From Pochonia chlamydosporia 170 (taxonomy: Eukaryota; Ascomycota; Sordariomycetes; Hypocreales; Clavicipitaceae), in the NCBI RefSeq assembly GCF_001653235.2, contig NC_035794.1, positions 248,001-312,000 on the forward strand: a stretch of 64,000 nt of DNA, given 5' to 3'. A program made the translations under genes and the position numbers. Below the pieces are notes generated by a model that saw only the letters and a program-made list of their open reading frames with translations, was not told where the DNA came from and did not search any database. Shown one piece after another: positions 11,167 through 22,296 of the stretch; the first letter of the stretch is position 1, and every line of letters begins with the position of its first letter.

Positions 11167-12300
11167 ATGAAAGCATCTCTGCTCCTCTCCCTCGCCATAA
11201 GCGGCATATCCGCCCTCCCTTCCAACAAACCCCCTCAAAACGAAGCAGGCGCAGTCTTTGCCATGACAAACGTAGCGTCCGACAACAAAGTCATCGCCTT
11301 CTCACGCTCCTCAGCCGGAATCCTCACCCAAGTCGGCGAGTATTCTACCGGAGGACGCGGCCAAGGCGTCGACTTCGACACACAGGGTGGTCTGACGCTA
11401 GGCCCTGACCATAAATTCCTTTATGCTGTGAACCCAGCGGATGATCTTGTGACTGTCTTCTCCGTCAAGGGGTCTAGTCTGTCTAAAGTTCAGACAGTTT
11501 ACGCCGGCGACCAGCCATTGAGTATCAGCGTCAGCAGAAACGGGTATGCTTATGTTCTTGACGGATCTGTGGCTTCCACTGGCATTTTTGGCTTCAAAAT
11601 CAATTCTCGGGATGGCACGCTGTCACCCTTGACGAACAAAACTATCCCGTTGAGCTCACCGATTGGCGTTCCTGGGGTGGTTGTTTTTGCCCCCGACGGA
11701 AAGTCACTGGTCGTTACCAATAAAGTCGGCAGCACGCTCGATGTTTTTGCCGTCGACGAGAACGGCCTTGCTAGTGCTTCGCCCATGACGACAATTGCAT
11801 CAAGTGGCATTCGACCCTTTGCAGCGACCTTCCACAACGAAATTCTCTACGTTATCGAGTCGGGTCTCCCGTCCTTGAAGAACGCAGCCCTCTCAACATA
11901 CCGCTTAAACAGTGGGAAGACGCCCAGCCTAACAGCCTTGACGAAAGCCGAGCGAAATGAACAGACTGACGGATGTTGGGTTGTCGTCACTCCAGATGGC
12001 AAGTGGGCATACACTGCGAACTTTGTGTCTGGCTCCATTTCAAGCTACCGTCTTGCTAGCAACGGGACTGCCTCGTTGATTAATGGAGCTGCTGCTTTGC
12101 CGGGCGGTGAGGGCAGCGAGCCTGTGGACTTGGCGCTGAGTGCTGATGGGAAATATCTGTACAATCTGCTGAGAGGAACGGGTGCTGTTGCTGGTTTCGA
12201 GATTCAGGCTGACGGGTCGTTGAAGCAGGTTGGCGAACTGGTTGGTAAGGGCAAGGGGTTGCCTGCTATGGATGGAGCATCTGGTCTTGCGGGATATTAA
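11167..12300 (+). CDS. Secreted lactonase-type seven-bladed beta-propeller protein
   Basis: The 377-residue intronless product begins with a clear signal peptide (MKASLLLSLAISGISALPS), so it is expected to be secreted. The rest is a run of propeller blades of the 6-phosphogluconolactonase/carboxymuconate-cyclase type (Lactonase, Pfam PF10282). Typical blade words recur: GPDHKFLYAVNPADDLVTVF near residues 80-100, APDGKSLVVTNKVGSTLDVF near 175-195, TPDGKWAYTANFVSGSISSY near 278-297, and SADGKYLYNLLRGTGAVAGF near 327-346. Cytosolic bacterial relatives hydrolyse 6-phosphogluconolactone, but the substrate of secreted fungal members is mostly unknown. The gene converges on the Ayg1-like hydrolase, leaving 96 bp between the two stop codons. 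Confidence 0.85.
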   Translation: MKASLLLSLAISGISALPSNKPPQNEAGAVFAMTNVASDNKVIAFSRSSAGILTQVGEYSTGGRGQGVDFDTQGGLTLGPDHKFLYAVNPADDLVTVFSVKGSSLSKVQTVYAGDQPLSISVSRNGYAYVLDGSVASTGIFGFKINSRDGTLSPLTNKTIPLSSPIGVPGVVVFAPDGKSLVVTNKVGSTLDVFAVDENGLASASPMTTIASSGIRPFAATFHNEILYVIESGLPSLKNAALSTYRLNSGKTPSLTALTKAERNEQTDGCWVVVTPDGKWAYTANFVSGSISSYRLASNGTASLINGAAALPGGEGSEPVDLALSADGKYLYNLLRGTGAVAGFEIQADGSLKQVGELVGKGKGLPAMDGASGLAGY

Positions 12301-12396
12301 TCGCTAGACACATGCCTATTTGGCACTGTACTTCTATTCTTTTTATATACTCTTTGGTTCCCCTGAATTATATAACGTATGTCACGTTAGTAGCAC

Positions 12397-13629
12397 CTAG
12401 TGTTTCCCGTGAATGATGCCATCGAACCAATCGTAAATAACCTGATTATGCTGCTTCAACGCCCCAATGCCAGAATGCGTCCCGATAGCATCCTTATTTT
12501 GGAAATGATACAACGTAGCCCACTTGCCAATCGCCTTGGCCAGTTTCTGCGGCTGCCCCTTGAAGAATATATCGTCTTCAGCATCACCAATAAACACCGG
12601 CGTTCGAATCTTATGCGCAACCTTTTCGACCGTAAATTTCTGCACCTCAGTGACAAAATCAAACGGTGAAGTAGTGTTAAATGACCACATGCCCTGCTCG
12701 AGACCCCATCGCAGACCAGTTGGTACATCCGGCTTGAGATACTTTTGCGCAAGCTCATCAAACTTGGCTTTATCACCAGACTTGTGTATCTTCATGGCTT
12801 CTGGGCCGAAATCGCGCCTTATCACCTCGCCAAAGTCCCATACACCGTCGATGGCCATTATGGCAGCGAAGCGGTGGTCGAATGCAGCAGCACGGGGCGC
12901 CATGTAGCCTCCTAGAGACAGGCCATACAGTCCAACGGCTTTGGGGTCAACGGATTTAGTCATGTTGAGGACGTGGTCCATGACGGGGGTGACGACCTTT
13001 TCCCATTCTGCGATGAAGCCCTTGTTTTGGTAGCGACGGGGTGACGGCTGTCCTGGACCTTCGTAGGTGAGGACGTTGTAGCCTCGTTCGAGGGCAGCGA
13101 GACCTGCTACGTGGTACATTTCCTCTTGCGATCCGTCATAGCCATTGCCCATGATGATGGTCGGTCGTTTCTTCACCTCTTCATCTGGCGTGATCCAAAT
13201 GCAGGGGATGTCAAATTCGGGTGTCTTGATGTTGAATCTTGTGCCGGGGGGGGAGAGGAGAGCTAGTCCCTGGTCAAAAGCATCAGTTTGCTTCGCCCAG
13301 TAATCCATGATTCGGGGATCTGCCGGATTGCCGTGGAGGTAGAAGTCGGCGCTCCGGAAATACGTAGCCGCGCTGAAGAATGCGGTTCGTGCGGAAACAG
13401 GGAACTTCTTCTTGGCGATACTCAGGGCTCGCTTGTATACGGTGTTTGCGATGCTGAGAAATGAGCGGGCGAAGCTCTCGAAGTCGCCGGGGATGATGGA
13501 ATTGGCTGCGACAAGACACTCGTCGACGTCGGCGCCGTCGTAAGGTGCCATTGCTAAAGCACGGAGAATGCCAAAATGGAAATTGGAGTCTTTGCTGAGT
13601 TGATACATGGTTGCGTTGGGGTCTGCCAT
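12397..13629 (-). CDS. Ayg1-type alpha/beta hydrolase
   Basis: The 410-residue intronless protein has no signal peptide. A helical N-terminal domain (about 1-140) precedes an alpha/beta-hydrolase core with the nucleophile elbow GLSLGG, Ser238. The acid is probably Asp352 in the GDAEDD stretch and the His is H385 in GTHSG. This layout matches the family of Ayg1, the polyketide-shortening hydrolase of DHN-melanin biosynthesis, and of bacterial 2,6-dihydroxypseudooxynicotine hydrolase, whose members cleave C-C bonds of beta-diketones. No polyketide synthase, scytalone dehydratase or THN reductase is nearby, so a melanin role is not shown. The 5' flank is about 690 bp from the macrodomain gene on the same strand. 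Confidence 0.8.
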   Translation of the reverse strand: MADPNATMYQLSKDSNFHFGILRALAMAPYDGADVDECLVAANSIIPGDFESFARSFLSIANTVYKRALSIAKKKFPVSARTAFFSAATYFRSADFYLHGNPADPRIMDYWAKQTDAFDQGLALLSPPGTRFNIKTPEFDIPCIWITPDEEVKKRPTIIMGNGYDGSQEEMYHVAGLAALERGYNVLTYEGPGQPSPRRYQNKGFIAEWEKVVTPVMDHVLNMTKSVDPKAVGLYGLSLGGYMAPRAAAFDHRFAAIMAIDGVWDFGEVIRRDFGPEAMKIHKSGDKAKFDELAQKYLKPDVPTGLRWGLEQGMWSFNTTSPFDFVTEVQKFTVEKVAHKIRTPVFIGDAEDDIFFKGQPQKLAKAIGKWATLYHFQNKDAIGTHSGIGALKQHNQVIYDWFDGIIHGKH

Positions 13630-14318
13630 TGTGAGGGCTGTTGGGGCGAGCCCTTTGTGAAGTTATCAGAGGGACTCGGAAGGTGGTTGGTATAGAAGTG
13701 GCAATGAGATTATTCTATGACATGGATATAATCTCGCTTAATTATGATGGGTCAGGGCATCGATGCCTCTTATACCTGCGAGTTTCAGCCAGCGGCAGAA
13801 ATACATCACAGCGTTGCAAGTTCATCTTCAAATGTGACGGCATCAACAAGGTGGGGGCAAAGATCGGTGTTCCGTCGCGATACGGAATGTATTTGTATAA
13901 GAGCGAGCTAAAGAATAGCTACAAGTCGTTCTCGTTCTTAAACAGGAATGGTACACAAAACATCCTAGAACCAACAACATGAGTGAACCTTGTTGAGGCT
14001 TTGGCCTCGAATCGGGACAAATGTTAAACGAAACACGTCAACTATGCATAATATCTGCATTGGCGTCTGTCCACTTGTGGGGGTAAAAGCAACCCAAAGT
14101 CGATCCTGGCTTGGGTCGTTGAACAATTGCAGCTTGATTAGTTCCCGCTCGTCCTTCCTAGTTGCGATGTCGAATCTTGGCATGATGTGAGAGCTTTGTT
14201 GTAGAATATAGCTAAGCCGTTGGAGTAATCGCGCTTTGTCCGCCCTTTGAACTTGACACTCTCATCCTAACAGAGATCGTTTATGCGGCAGGAACCCGAG
14301 ATTACTTGATCATCGCAT
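13630..14318. other. Intergenic region between hydrolase and macrodomain genes
   Basis: This is the promoter region of the Ayg1-like gene and the 3' flank of the macrodomain gene, both on the minus strand. Short ORFs at 13641-13982 and 13990-14190 have no recognisable features. Confidence 0.5.
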
Positions 14319-14879
14319 TTACGATGGCGGCGTCAGCACCACCCATCGGCCACTCCAGCCATCAAACTCCGTCTTTATCACAGCCGACGTCTTATCCCAA
14401 GGAACCCCAAATGCCCCAGAGTTGAAGAGAGGAGAATATATGACAGCTTCCGCAGCCTCTGGGGACTTGGCCTCCAATTGCTCCCGGAACGCCTTCAGAC
14501 TGGTCTGAGTTTGCGACAGGATCTTACCGACGCCATCCCTACCCGGCTTCCCGGTCGCATCGTTGGGTCGTCCAAATCCGTAGCTTGTAAACAGACAGAC
14601 GATATAAATCCGGGGAGCGCCCGCTTTTACGTCCGACTCCTGCGGCGGGATGATGAGGCACTTCCCTGCGAGGGATCGTGGCGGCCACTTCTCAGATGGG
14701 CTTTGCTTGGCGGCATTGCAGAAACGTTTATATTGCTGGCAGGCTGCGGGAAATATTGTGGCCAACTCGGCGGCGATGCCTGCGCCCCATTGGGCGATGC
14801 AGTTTGTTGCGTGGACGAGGTATGTGTTTTGTGGGAGTTGTCGTAGAGGGACGGTGGCAGATTCTAATTGGAAAGCCAT
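14319..14879 (-). CDS. Poa1-like ADP-ribose-1''-phosphate phosphatase (macrodomain)
   Basis: The 186-residue intronless protein is almost entirely one macrodomain. The ADP-ribose-binding loop is visible as HATNCIAQWGAGIA at residues 23-36, and the second ligand loop as CLFTSYGFGRP at 95-105. In yeast Poa1 the equivalent protein removes the 1'' phosphate from ADP-ribose-1''-phosphate, a by-product of tRNA splicing; related macrodomains also bind or remove ADP-ribose from proteins. The length is close to that of yeast Poa1. The insert around residues 60-75 and a GRPNDATGKPGRDG loop look typical of filamentous-fungal members. The start is the only suitable upstream ATG. Confidence 0.85.
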   Translation of the reverse strand: MAFQLESATVPLRQLPQNTYLVHATNCIAQWGAGIAAELATIFPAACQQYKRFCNAAKQSPSEKWPPRSLAGKCLIIPPQESDVKAGAPRIYIVCLFTSYGFGRPNDATGKPGRDGVGKILSQTQTSLKAFREQLEAKSPEAAEAVIYSPLFNSGAFGVPWDKTSAVIKTEFDGWSGRWVVLTPPS

Positions 14880-15789
14880 GTTTGGTGATGGTTAACTAAA
14901 TAGGAAGTAAAGTTGCGATGAGTGACTTGGGTCGAGTGGATGAAGCGTTTGAAGTTGTAGATGTGCAGAGTCTGGATGGAAACAATTACGAGCGGGGTGA
15001 TGCTAGTCGTTTTCACTGTGTGATTTTATTCATTCATTGAATCCATTTCAGCTCCCCTCCGTCTCGGAAGATTTGACTCACTGCCGATCAGATGGGGCTG
15101 AATCTGACTAGAGCATCGCAACAATGAAGTCAGCCTTGCATCCAGGAGCCAGGCTCTTTCACCGATCTTTCACCGATTAAATGGCAATGCGCACTATAAA
15201 TTGTGTTGTGGATTTCGGCAGTTTATCTAGTCACATCCCCTGACAAACCACATTCCCAATAGCTAGGTAGTTGGTCCTGTGATGATTGTGCGAAATTAAC
15301 CCCATCCGCAGATGCTCAACCAGCGAATGCGTCTTTTCCGTTCATTTTAAGCATCTGCGATTTCGTATGTAAACAGATAATGTATTTTTGCAGAAAATTT
15401 AATCAAAATCATTCTGTAAGCAATTACTCTTCAAACTGAGAACTGAGAGCATAGAACATCCACAGTAATTCGCCAACCGTGATAGCATCACTCAGATTTG
15501 GGCTTTGACCTGTGACCTCCCAGAATCCTAATATCGTCAGGCACAACAGCCACCTAAACTACAACCTAAACGAATAAAACGGCATCTTCAACGATGTATC
15601 TAAATTAGTAGCCTCATCGCAAAGACCTCCACTAATTAATTCGTACCCATCAGTAATTCGCACTCATCGTACGAATTACCGCGAAACCGCCGCCCTAATC
15701 GCCGCAAAACCTCCGCAATGTCACCAACATCATCATTTCACATACGCGAATATCCCGTTACGCAGAGCACACAATACCATCTCAAGGCC
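14880..15789. other. Divergent intergenic region between macrodomain and beta-lactamase-fold genes
   Basis: The macrodomain gene leaves to the left and the secreted beta-lactamase-fold gene to the right, so this stretch of about 900 bp holds both promoters. No ORF of interest. A pair of near-identical words occurs near 15162-15178 (tttcaccgat repeated). Confidence 0.5.
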
Positions 15790-15797
15790 TATATAAG
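15790..15797 (+). promoter_or_regulatory. TATA box of the beta-lactamase-fold gene
   Basis: TATATAAG lies 66 bp upstream of the start codon at 15863 and is followed by a C/A-rich leader. This is a good match to the TATA consensus at a typical distance. Confidence 0.6.
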
Positions 15798-15862
15798 ACC
15801 GTCAAAGGTCGGACATATTCCCTCATCCACATTCCAACCAACAATTCGTACACTCGCTCAAA

Positions 15863-17775
15863 ATGTTACTACACCTCTCTTACCTCGGAATTCTTTCCCT
15901 CGCGTCGACGTCCGCGGCAGCAGACTTTGACCAGAAACTCCTGGGAGTAACGTACCTCAAGCCTTCCAACCTCGGAAAAGCAGAAGCCATCAAATCGGCG
16001 GCAGCGTCCATCTCCAAAGAGCTACAGAATGCTCTGAACACGGGAATCTCCAAGTTTGGCAACTTTACCGCCAAGGCTAACTCGCTGTCCGCAACGGTGG
16101 TGTCTGCGCAGGATGCCGCGCCCTTTCTGGACTTCCAGTACACGGCTGCCAATTTGAACGTCTCAGGAGGCAGCACTGCACGAGTCACCGGGGAGAGCAT
16201 CTACCGAATCGGAAGTGTCTCTAAGCTGTTCACCGTCTACACTCTCCTGTTGAACGGCGGGGAGAAGATATGGGATCGACCTGTGACAGATTATCTTCCT
16301 GAACTTCGGGAGGCTCTCCCCCAGACGGAGAAGAAATCTTCACTGGACTACGTGCAGTGGGATCAGGTCACTGTTGGTGCCCTTGCTTCTCAGCTTGCTG
16401 GCCTTGGAAGAGATGGTATGTATGACCTTGTATATCTGCTAGTTCTGGCTGTGATTATTAACGCTGACCACTTGCAGTGAATAATGCCGATTTAGCCAGT
16501 CAGGGGTTTCCTGCTGCGCAAGCCGGTATGCCTCAGCTCCCTTCGGATCAGATTCCAACTTGTGCTGGCAACAACAGCCAGGCCCCTTGCTCTCGAAAAG
16601 GTTCGTCCACTTTCCCCAATAGGTGATGCTGACTTCCATACTAAAAACGAAGTATAGAGTTCTTTGACGTGTTAGTCAAAAGGAGTGCCGTCTCCTTGCC
16701 ATATACCACTCCCACGTACTCCAACGCCGCGTACCGACTCCTCGGGTACGTAATCGAGGCTGTGACAGGCACAGCATACCATGAAGCAGTTGCAAAATCG
16801 GTCACCGGCCCCCTGAAACTGAAGAAGACAACCACACTTAGTCCCAGTGGCAATGGGGTAGGCGTCATTCCCCAAGGCACCTCGGGCTGGGACCGAGCTC
16901 TAGGAGATGAAGTTTCGTAAGTACCTTCATTCGTGCTCCCTCTACCATCCATCATCTAACGGAATCGCAGAACCGGCGGCCTGTACTCCACGTCCCACGA
17001 CCTAGCTGAGCTTGGGCGTGCCATCCTAAGCAGCAAACAACTATCGCCCCTCCAGACACGTCGATGGATGAAACCCCACGCGCACACTGCCTCGCTCTCC
17101 TTTTCCGTCGGCGCACCATGGGAGATATGGCGAGCCAGAAGCAAAGTATCAAGCGGCTACGTTGTCGATGTCTATGTAAAAAGCGGAAGCGACGACCAGT
17201 ACCAGGCGCTGCTGGTCGTTGTCCCCGAGTTCGACATCGCTGCCTCAATTCTGTGCGCGGGACCAGACGCCGGAAAAGCTATCGACACGGCTTCTGAAGT
17301 TGTTCTGCAGGCATTCCTACCTGCACTAGACAAAACTGCTCAGAGCCAGACTGCTCAGCGTTTCAGCGGCCGCTACATATCCTCTGATAAGAAGAACTCG
17401 TCGTTGGTCCTGACTACGGATGCTCAGCCCGGTCTTTTGGTCAAGCAGTGGCTCAGCAATGGCGTTGACGTCCAGGCCGCAGCGCAAGCCTACGCTGACT
17501 CGACACAAGGCGGTCGTATTCAGTCCATGCGATTGTATCCCATGATTTCCAGCCCCAATCGAGTGTCTTTTCGGGCGGTTTTTGAGACCGTTCCTGTTGG
17601 GTTTGATCCAGCTGTGCCGCAAATACTCAAAGCGGAGGCCGGTCAATGGGGCCAGGTTGATCAATTGATGTATGGGGGAATATCTGTTGACGATTTTGTG
17701 TTTCAGCTGGACGGTAAGGGCGTGGCTACGTCTGTCCAGCCGCGTGTGCTTCGGGATACGTTGAAGCGGGCATAG
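15863..17775 (+). CDS. Secreted beta-lactamase/transpeptidase-fold protein
   Basis: Four exons are inferred: 15863-16415, 16478-16600, 16658-16916 and 16971-17775, joined through GTATGT, GTTCGT and GTAAGT donors; the coding length is 1740 nt, giving 579 aa. The signal peptide is about residues 1-19. The serine beta-lactamase fold is shown by the S-x-x-K motif SVSK (Ser118, Lys121) after RIG, and the Y-x-N motif YSN at 246-248. A C-terminal domain of about 250 residues follows. Fungal proteins of this type resemble class C enzymes and LACTB-like esterases. They may cleave lactams, esters or D-amino-acid peptides, but the substrate cannot be read from the sequence. The two Cys around residue 215 in the exon-2 loop may form a disulfide. 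Confidence 0.85.
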
Positions 17776-18036
17776 ATCAGGTAGTACGTCCGTCAACTGG
17801 TAATCGCCTTAGAATAGCCTCTTCACTTCTTGATACATTTCATTTGGTACTTTATTGACATAGTCATAGATCTTCAATCTACAATTTCATAGGTCGTCAA
17901 TGTACAATTTATCAAAGAAAATCACTGCTAGGTCACTCCAGCAAAAATGAACGCTCCAGTAATGCAGAGAGATAGTACAAGTTATATTTCGCTAACACAA
18001 ATCATTGCTAAACCACCAAGTAAAACATACATTCCC

Positions 18037-19728
18037 TCACCAAGTGATCACCTCCGAGAACTCACTCCACTCGCCATCCATACCATTCGGCTGAAACCGA
18101 AACACAACCCTCGCAGATTTACAATCACCTTGGGGGTAAATATCCGCCGAGTGAATACGATACCATTCCGGCACGCCAGCAGGATCAGTTGGCGGTTCCT
18201 CCAGACTCGCTTCCTCGAGCTCCATCCGGCGTTCTGCGATTTTCGCATACAACTTTGCATCCCATGTTCCTTCGGGGCTGGGTGCCATTCGCAACAACTC
18301 GATCGCTCGTCGACGGATGAGTGAACTTCTACACTTGGAGGCGGTAAGGTACAGCGGGTGTATGACGCCCATGTCGAGTGTGGACTCTGAATTTTGGGGA
18401 CTGCTTCCGTCGGTGAGAGGCGTTATTGGGGGTTGAGCTAGTAATTCTGATGCGCAGTCTACTATGCTGAGAAAGTCGCAGGTGAACTGGTCGTATATTG
18501 CTTCCTCCGTGTACAGCGATGTTGCTATAAGGATGATTCCTGTAAGACACTTGATTCGCAGGCGTGTTTCTCTGATGGATGACATAGAGCTGCCGTCAGA
18601 GAGGAGTCCAGGCGTCAGGTGTTTCTTTCGAAAGTGTTGTAGTTGTTCTTCGAGCGTTTTGGCCTCTATTAAAAGGTCCAGTGGAATAGATCCCGGATTT
18701 CGGTATCGGTAGTTATCTGCTTTCGTTCGAAGAAAGGAAAACACGCAGCCCATTAGATACGTAAGCTCGGCCTCCTCATTGTCAAAGCCATCGTCGTCTG
18801 TTGTTTCGCTGCAACTTGAAGCAAGCAGAGGTGGTCGAAGGCCCAGGAAGACGGTGGCCTGAAGATCGAGTCTCGTGAAAGCCAACGCCAAATCTTTGTC
18901 AACTTGTCAAGTTAATATGGATCGTCTTGTCCGCCGTTTAGGTATAAACATACTCGTATCAGTATTAGAGTTTAGTATTCGCAAACTGTGCTCCAGATGA
19001 CACAGCGCCACGTCAGGACTATCCATCAGAAGCTCGAAGCATATGCACACCATTGCACAAAGCAACACCACATTTATCGACCGTCCGTAATTCTCTGCCA
19101 CAACATGCTGCATGTTCTGTATACAGGCGCCATAATTCTGGACTGCCAGTCGTACATCCGCCGAAATATCTACAGCCTTGCGATCCCACACGGCCATTGT
19201 TTTCCGAGCCTCTTCGTGGGTTTTACACAAGGCGCCGAACGCAATAATCGCATTGCAAAACGACGGTTCTTCGTAAGAAGCCTGTAACGTTAGCCTTTTC
19301 CAAGCAGGCTGGCCAAGATCTTCCACAATGCAGCTGATTAAACGATGCCGGAAATCATCTACGCATTGTAACCCTGTGTCTAGGTTGTTAATTTCAGATG
19401 GCTGAAAGTGCGAGAGAGTCAAAGGTTGGATAAAGGTGACGTTGTTGGTCTCTTTAGCAACCTGTTGAGCGACTCCATCACATTGACGACCTGTTCGTTT
19501 GCAGTTGTTGCATTTCGGCCAAGTTTCATCACATCGTACTTTACGGATCCTAAATCAGCCAAAAGATGTCAGCAACTCTGACTCCAAAGCTAGTAGATCT
19601 GTCCATGGCAGAATAGAAAACCCTTACTTGCACGTTTTACACCCAAACTTCGTCTTGGTATACCTCCTTCGCTGCCCCGTCCCGCGCTTCGGTTCCAGAG
19701 TTGTCTTCCCAGCAGATGACTTCACCAT
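18037..19728 (-). CDS. Zn2Cys6 fungal transcription factor (first)
   Basis: Three exons: 19628-19728, 18954-19549 and 18037-18902, with introns of 78 and 51 bp; 1563 nt, 520 aa. The start at 19728 gives a short basic N-terminus before the zinc cluster. The six cysteines are C30, C33, C40, C47, C50 and C57, split by the first intron just after the second Cys pair residue, as is common for this domain. The rest is helical and matches the loosely conserved fungal-specific regulatory region; the exon 2/3 junction restores a RLDLQATVFLGLRPP segment typical of such regulators. It should bind DNA in the nucleus. Its targets are unknown. The neighbouring beta-lactamase-fold gene, 260 bp away and convergent, has no proven link. 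Confidence 0.85.
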
Positions 19729-22296
19729 TGTCGGCGCAAAATGACCATGGTGTAAGTCAACGACCGTGCATGCCCAGACCAAAAAGCCCGCCATACAATG
19801 AGACAAAAACCAGGGTTGTCCGCGTTTCTTATTCCCCTCGCAACGTTTCTCGAATGTCGTACGAATACGCCCAGTCTAAAATGTGTCTGCCTGCCTGGCG
19901 TATCGCACTTCAGGCGGCGAAATAGAGCTGCAAAAAGGGCGGCCGGCGGGCATGCTTCTTTACATGTACCTTTTTCTCCGTCGGCCGAGAAAAAGAAAGC
20001 GGTGACATTTGACGAATACAACCTCATCCCACCCTCATTTCAGACTATATTGCATTACATGACGGAGGAAGTGCGGGAGTCGTCAGCGGTTCGGGATATG
20101 CGCCACCACCACGCTGCCCAACCGGCAGGCATTGTCTCATTCTGCGGATTGCACCTTGACCATGTGGAAGCCGTTCATGGTGCTTTCTGGATTCCATGGG
20201 TGTCTCATGTCCCTGGTTCATCTAGGTTCCCACTTATTCAAGGCAGAGCAACCCAAGTTCCGCCTTTAATTCCGCTCTGTGACGCTCTGTGACATCCTGG
20301 ATGGCTCCCTCCCACGTTCTGTGCATCGTTGCAAGCGAAAAAGCTGAGATTCAGCCCGCCAATCCGCCCACGGTCAATGTTACAATCTCTGGTACACATG
20401 GGTTTATCGACACATGGTTGGCTGGCTCTTCTTCTTCTTCGACCTGCCTGCCTTGTTCCTAGCACCGGACAAGGTTATAGTTGAGCGCAGCCAAAGCGCC
20501 AAGACACCGGCCGGGTCGGCATCGCTAGTCTGCTACCTAACCGGGAATAGCTTCAAATCAATATTTAGCCCTCTGTTAACATGTCCGCGTGTAGATCGTT
20601 GCAAAGTGCCAGACGGATGAATGCCTTTCTCTACTCTGCTGGGTTGGGCGAACATATCATCCTAACTCACAGACAGAGGAATAGTAAGGGACTACAAGTT
20701 CGACTATGCCAAGATTTCCTCCGTAGTCCGTACAACCCCTGACCATCGGTTTGCTATGAATGGCACCCACAGATGAGCTCACAGCTCAAAAGTCCGCCAC
20801 CCTCACTATAGCCACACTCAAACACATCACTTACAGTTCATGTCGCCATTGGGGGTGGCTAAATGCACGAGCTGCATCCAACGACATGCATTTCCTCGTG
20901 GATACAGGGTCTTTTCGTCTAGCCACCACCACGCCGGGCCTAGATGGTCGACGAGTGGGAACGATGGTGGCACAGCAGACTCGGATAAATAAGCCACCTC
21001 ACACCTGTGGAAAAGGACCATTCAAGTCCTTCGAATCACAGCATGATGTCAACTTGAAGGACGTTTCCCGCCGACGGTGGGGATGCAAGGCTGTTCATGG
21101 GGTCATATTCCGATGCAAGATGAGCCAGTGACAATCAACCAGAGCAAGCGAATACGCATTATCAGCCCGTGTCGGCATCAATAAATCATGACTTGCCCCC
21201 TTTCACATTAGTTTTTGGCCCCCTTCATGATGTAGGGGGCCACACCTGACCAGATCTAATTTCGTCGAATTGAATTTGTGCGCTCGAATGTCGTTTGTAG
21301 ACCAACCCTCTCTTCGCCACGTGGTTGCTCCATCGAAGCTGTCGATGCATGAGAGCGCCGAATGCATTGGTAATCGAGGCTGTAACATTCATTGTAGGTT
21401 TCACAGGGTACTGTACCATTTGATCTCGAGCTTGTTTCAGCTCCAGATAACCAACTTCTGAAGTTGAGCCATGATTCGCCTCTGGGCCACCAAATGATCA
21501 CAGACTGCAACCCAATCGTCAGACATGGTCGAAAGATATTAGAGATGTCAAACAACTTTTGATTCAATTATTTGCATTAAGAGGCAATAGATGACTGTTC
21601 TCATCCCAGAATCTCCCCAAAGCCGCCTCAACACTGAACTGATCGGTGTTGGCCAACAACTAATCATCACAGAATAGAACCTGCCAAGCAAAAAGTACTA
21701 CACAAAATTGAAAATACCACATTTAGTATGTACAACACAGCTATGCCCACACCCAGAGCTTACAAACCATCATCTCGCACCAGCGTGAAGAGTCCCTATC
21801 CAGTGAAGTAGTCCACCTGTTTGCCATGGCCAAAAAGACAAACAGTAAACTAAAGACGTTCCTTTTTACCGTTCACCTGAGCCCCATAATCTGTTTACGT
21901 CTTTCACTCATAGTAACTGCCTGACGCAACTCCACAAGCTAGTAGTCCAGCCTGGCTTAAATATACCCAGCGTCCATATTTCCAACTTCACAGCATGAAG
22001 CACACAAGCCCATGATAACCAGAGCCATGAGTTCACTGCTCTCAAGCTACCGCAGATAAAGTGACCCAGTTAATTGATTGCTTTGATTCACTTTTCCATC
22101 TCGTGAACGTTTCTGTGAACTTCAAATTTGTTCGTTTTAACCCCATGCCTCCAAGTACTAAACAAAGCCTTTTCGCGACACTTGCAACACTCTAATCCAA
22201 TACTCCAACTGTCCAATTTTTGAATGTTTTCCTAGCGATTGCAGGTGAGTCAAAATTTTGTTTTAGCGCCGTCATCTTCAAAGACAATCGCCTGGA
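19729..22296. other. Divergent intergenic region of about 2.6 kb
   Basis: This separates the Zn2Cys6 gene (leftward) from the RRM gene (rightward). ORFs of 164 codons at 19798-20292 and 123 codons at 20760-21131 are present but show no recognisable domain and have poor coding character, so I do not call them. The right end (about 21900-22296) is the likely leader of the RRM gene. Confidence 0.45.

Noticed and set aside
16416..16657. Frameshifts in the beta-lactamase-fold gene
   Set aside because: The apparent breaks are ordinary introns with good donor and acceptor sites, and the spliced coding length is a multiple of three.
11167..19728. Secondary-metabolite gene cluster around the Ayg1-type hydrolase and regulator
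   Set aside because: No polyketide synthase, NRPS, terpene cyclase or P450 gene is present; the neighbours are of unrelated classes.
19798..20292. 164-codon plus-strand ORF upstream of the first Zn2Cys6 gene
   Set aside because: No recognisable motif; it overlaps the regulator's promoter and has an unconvincing composition.
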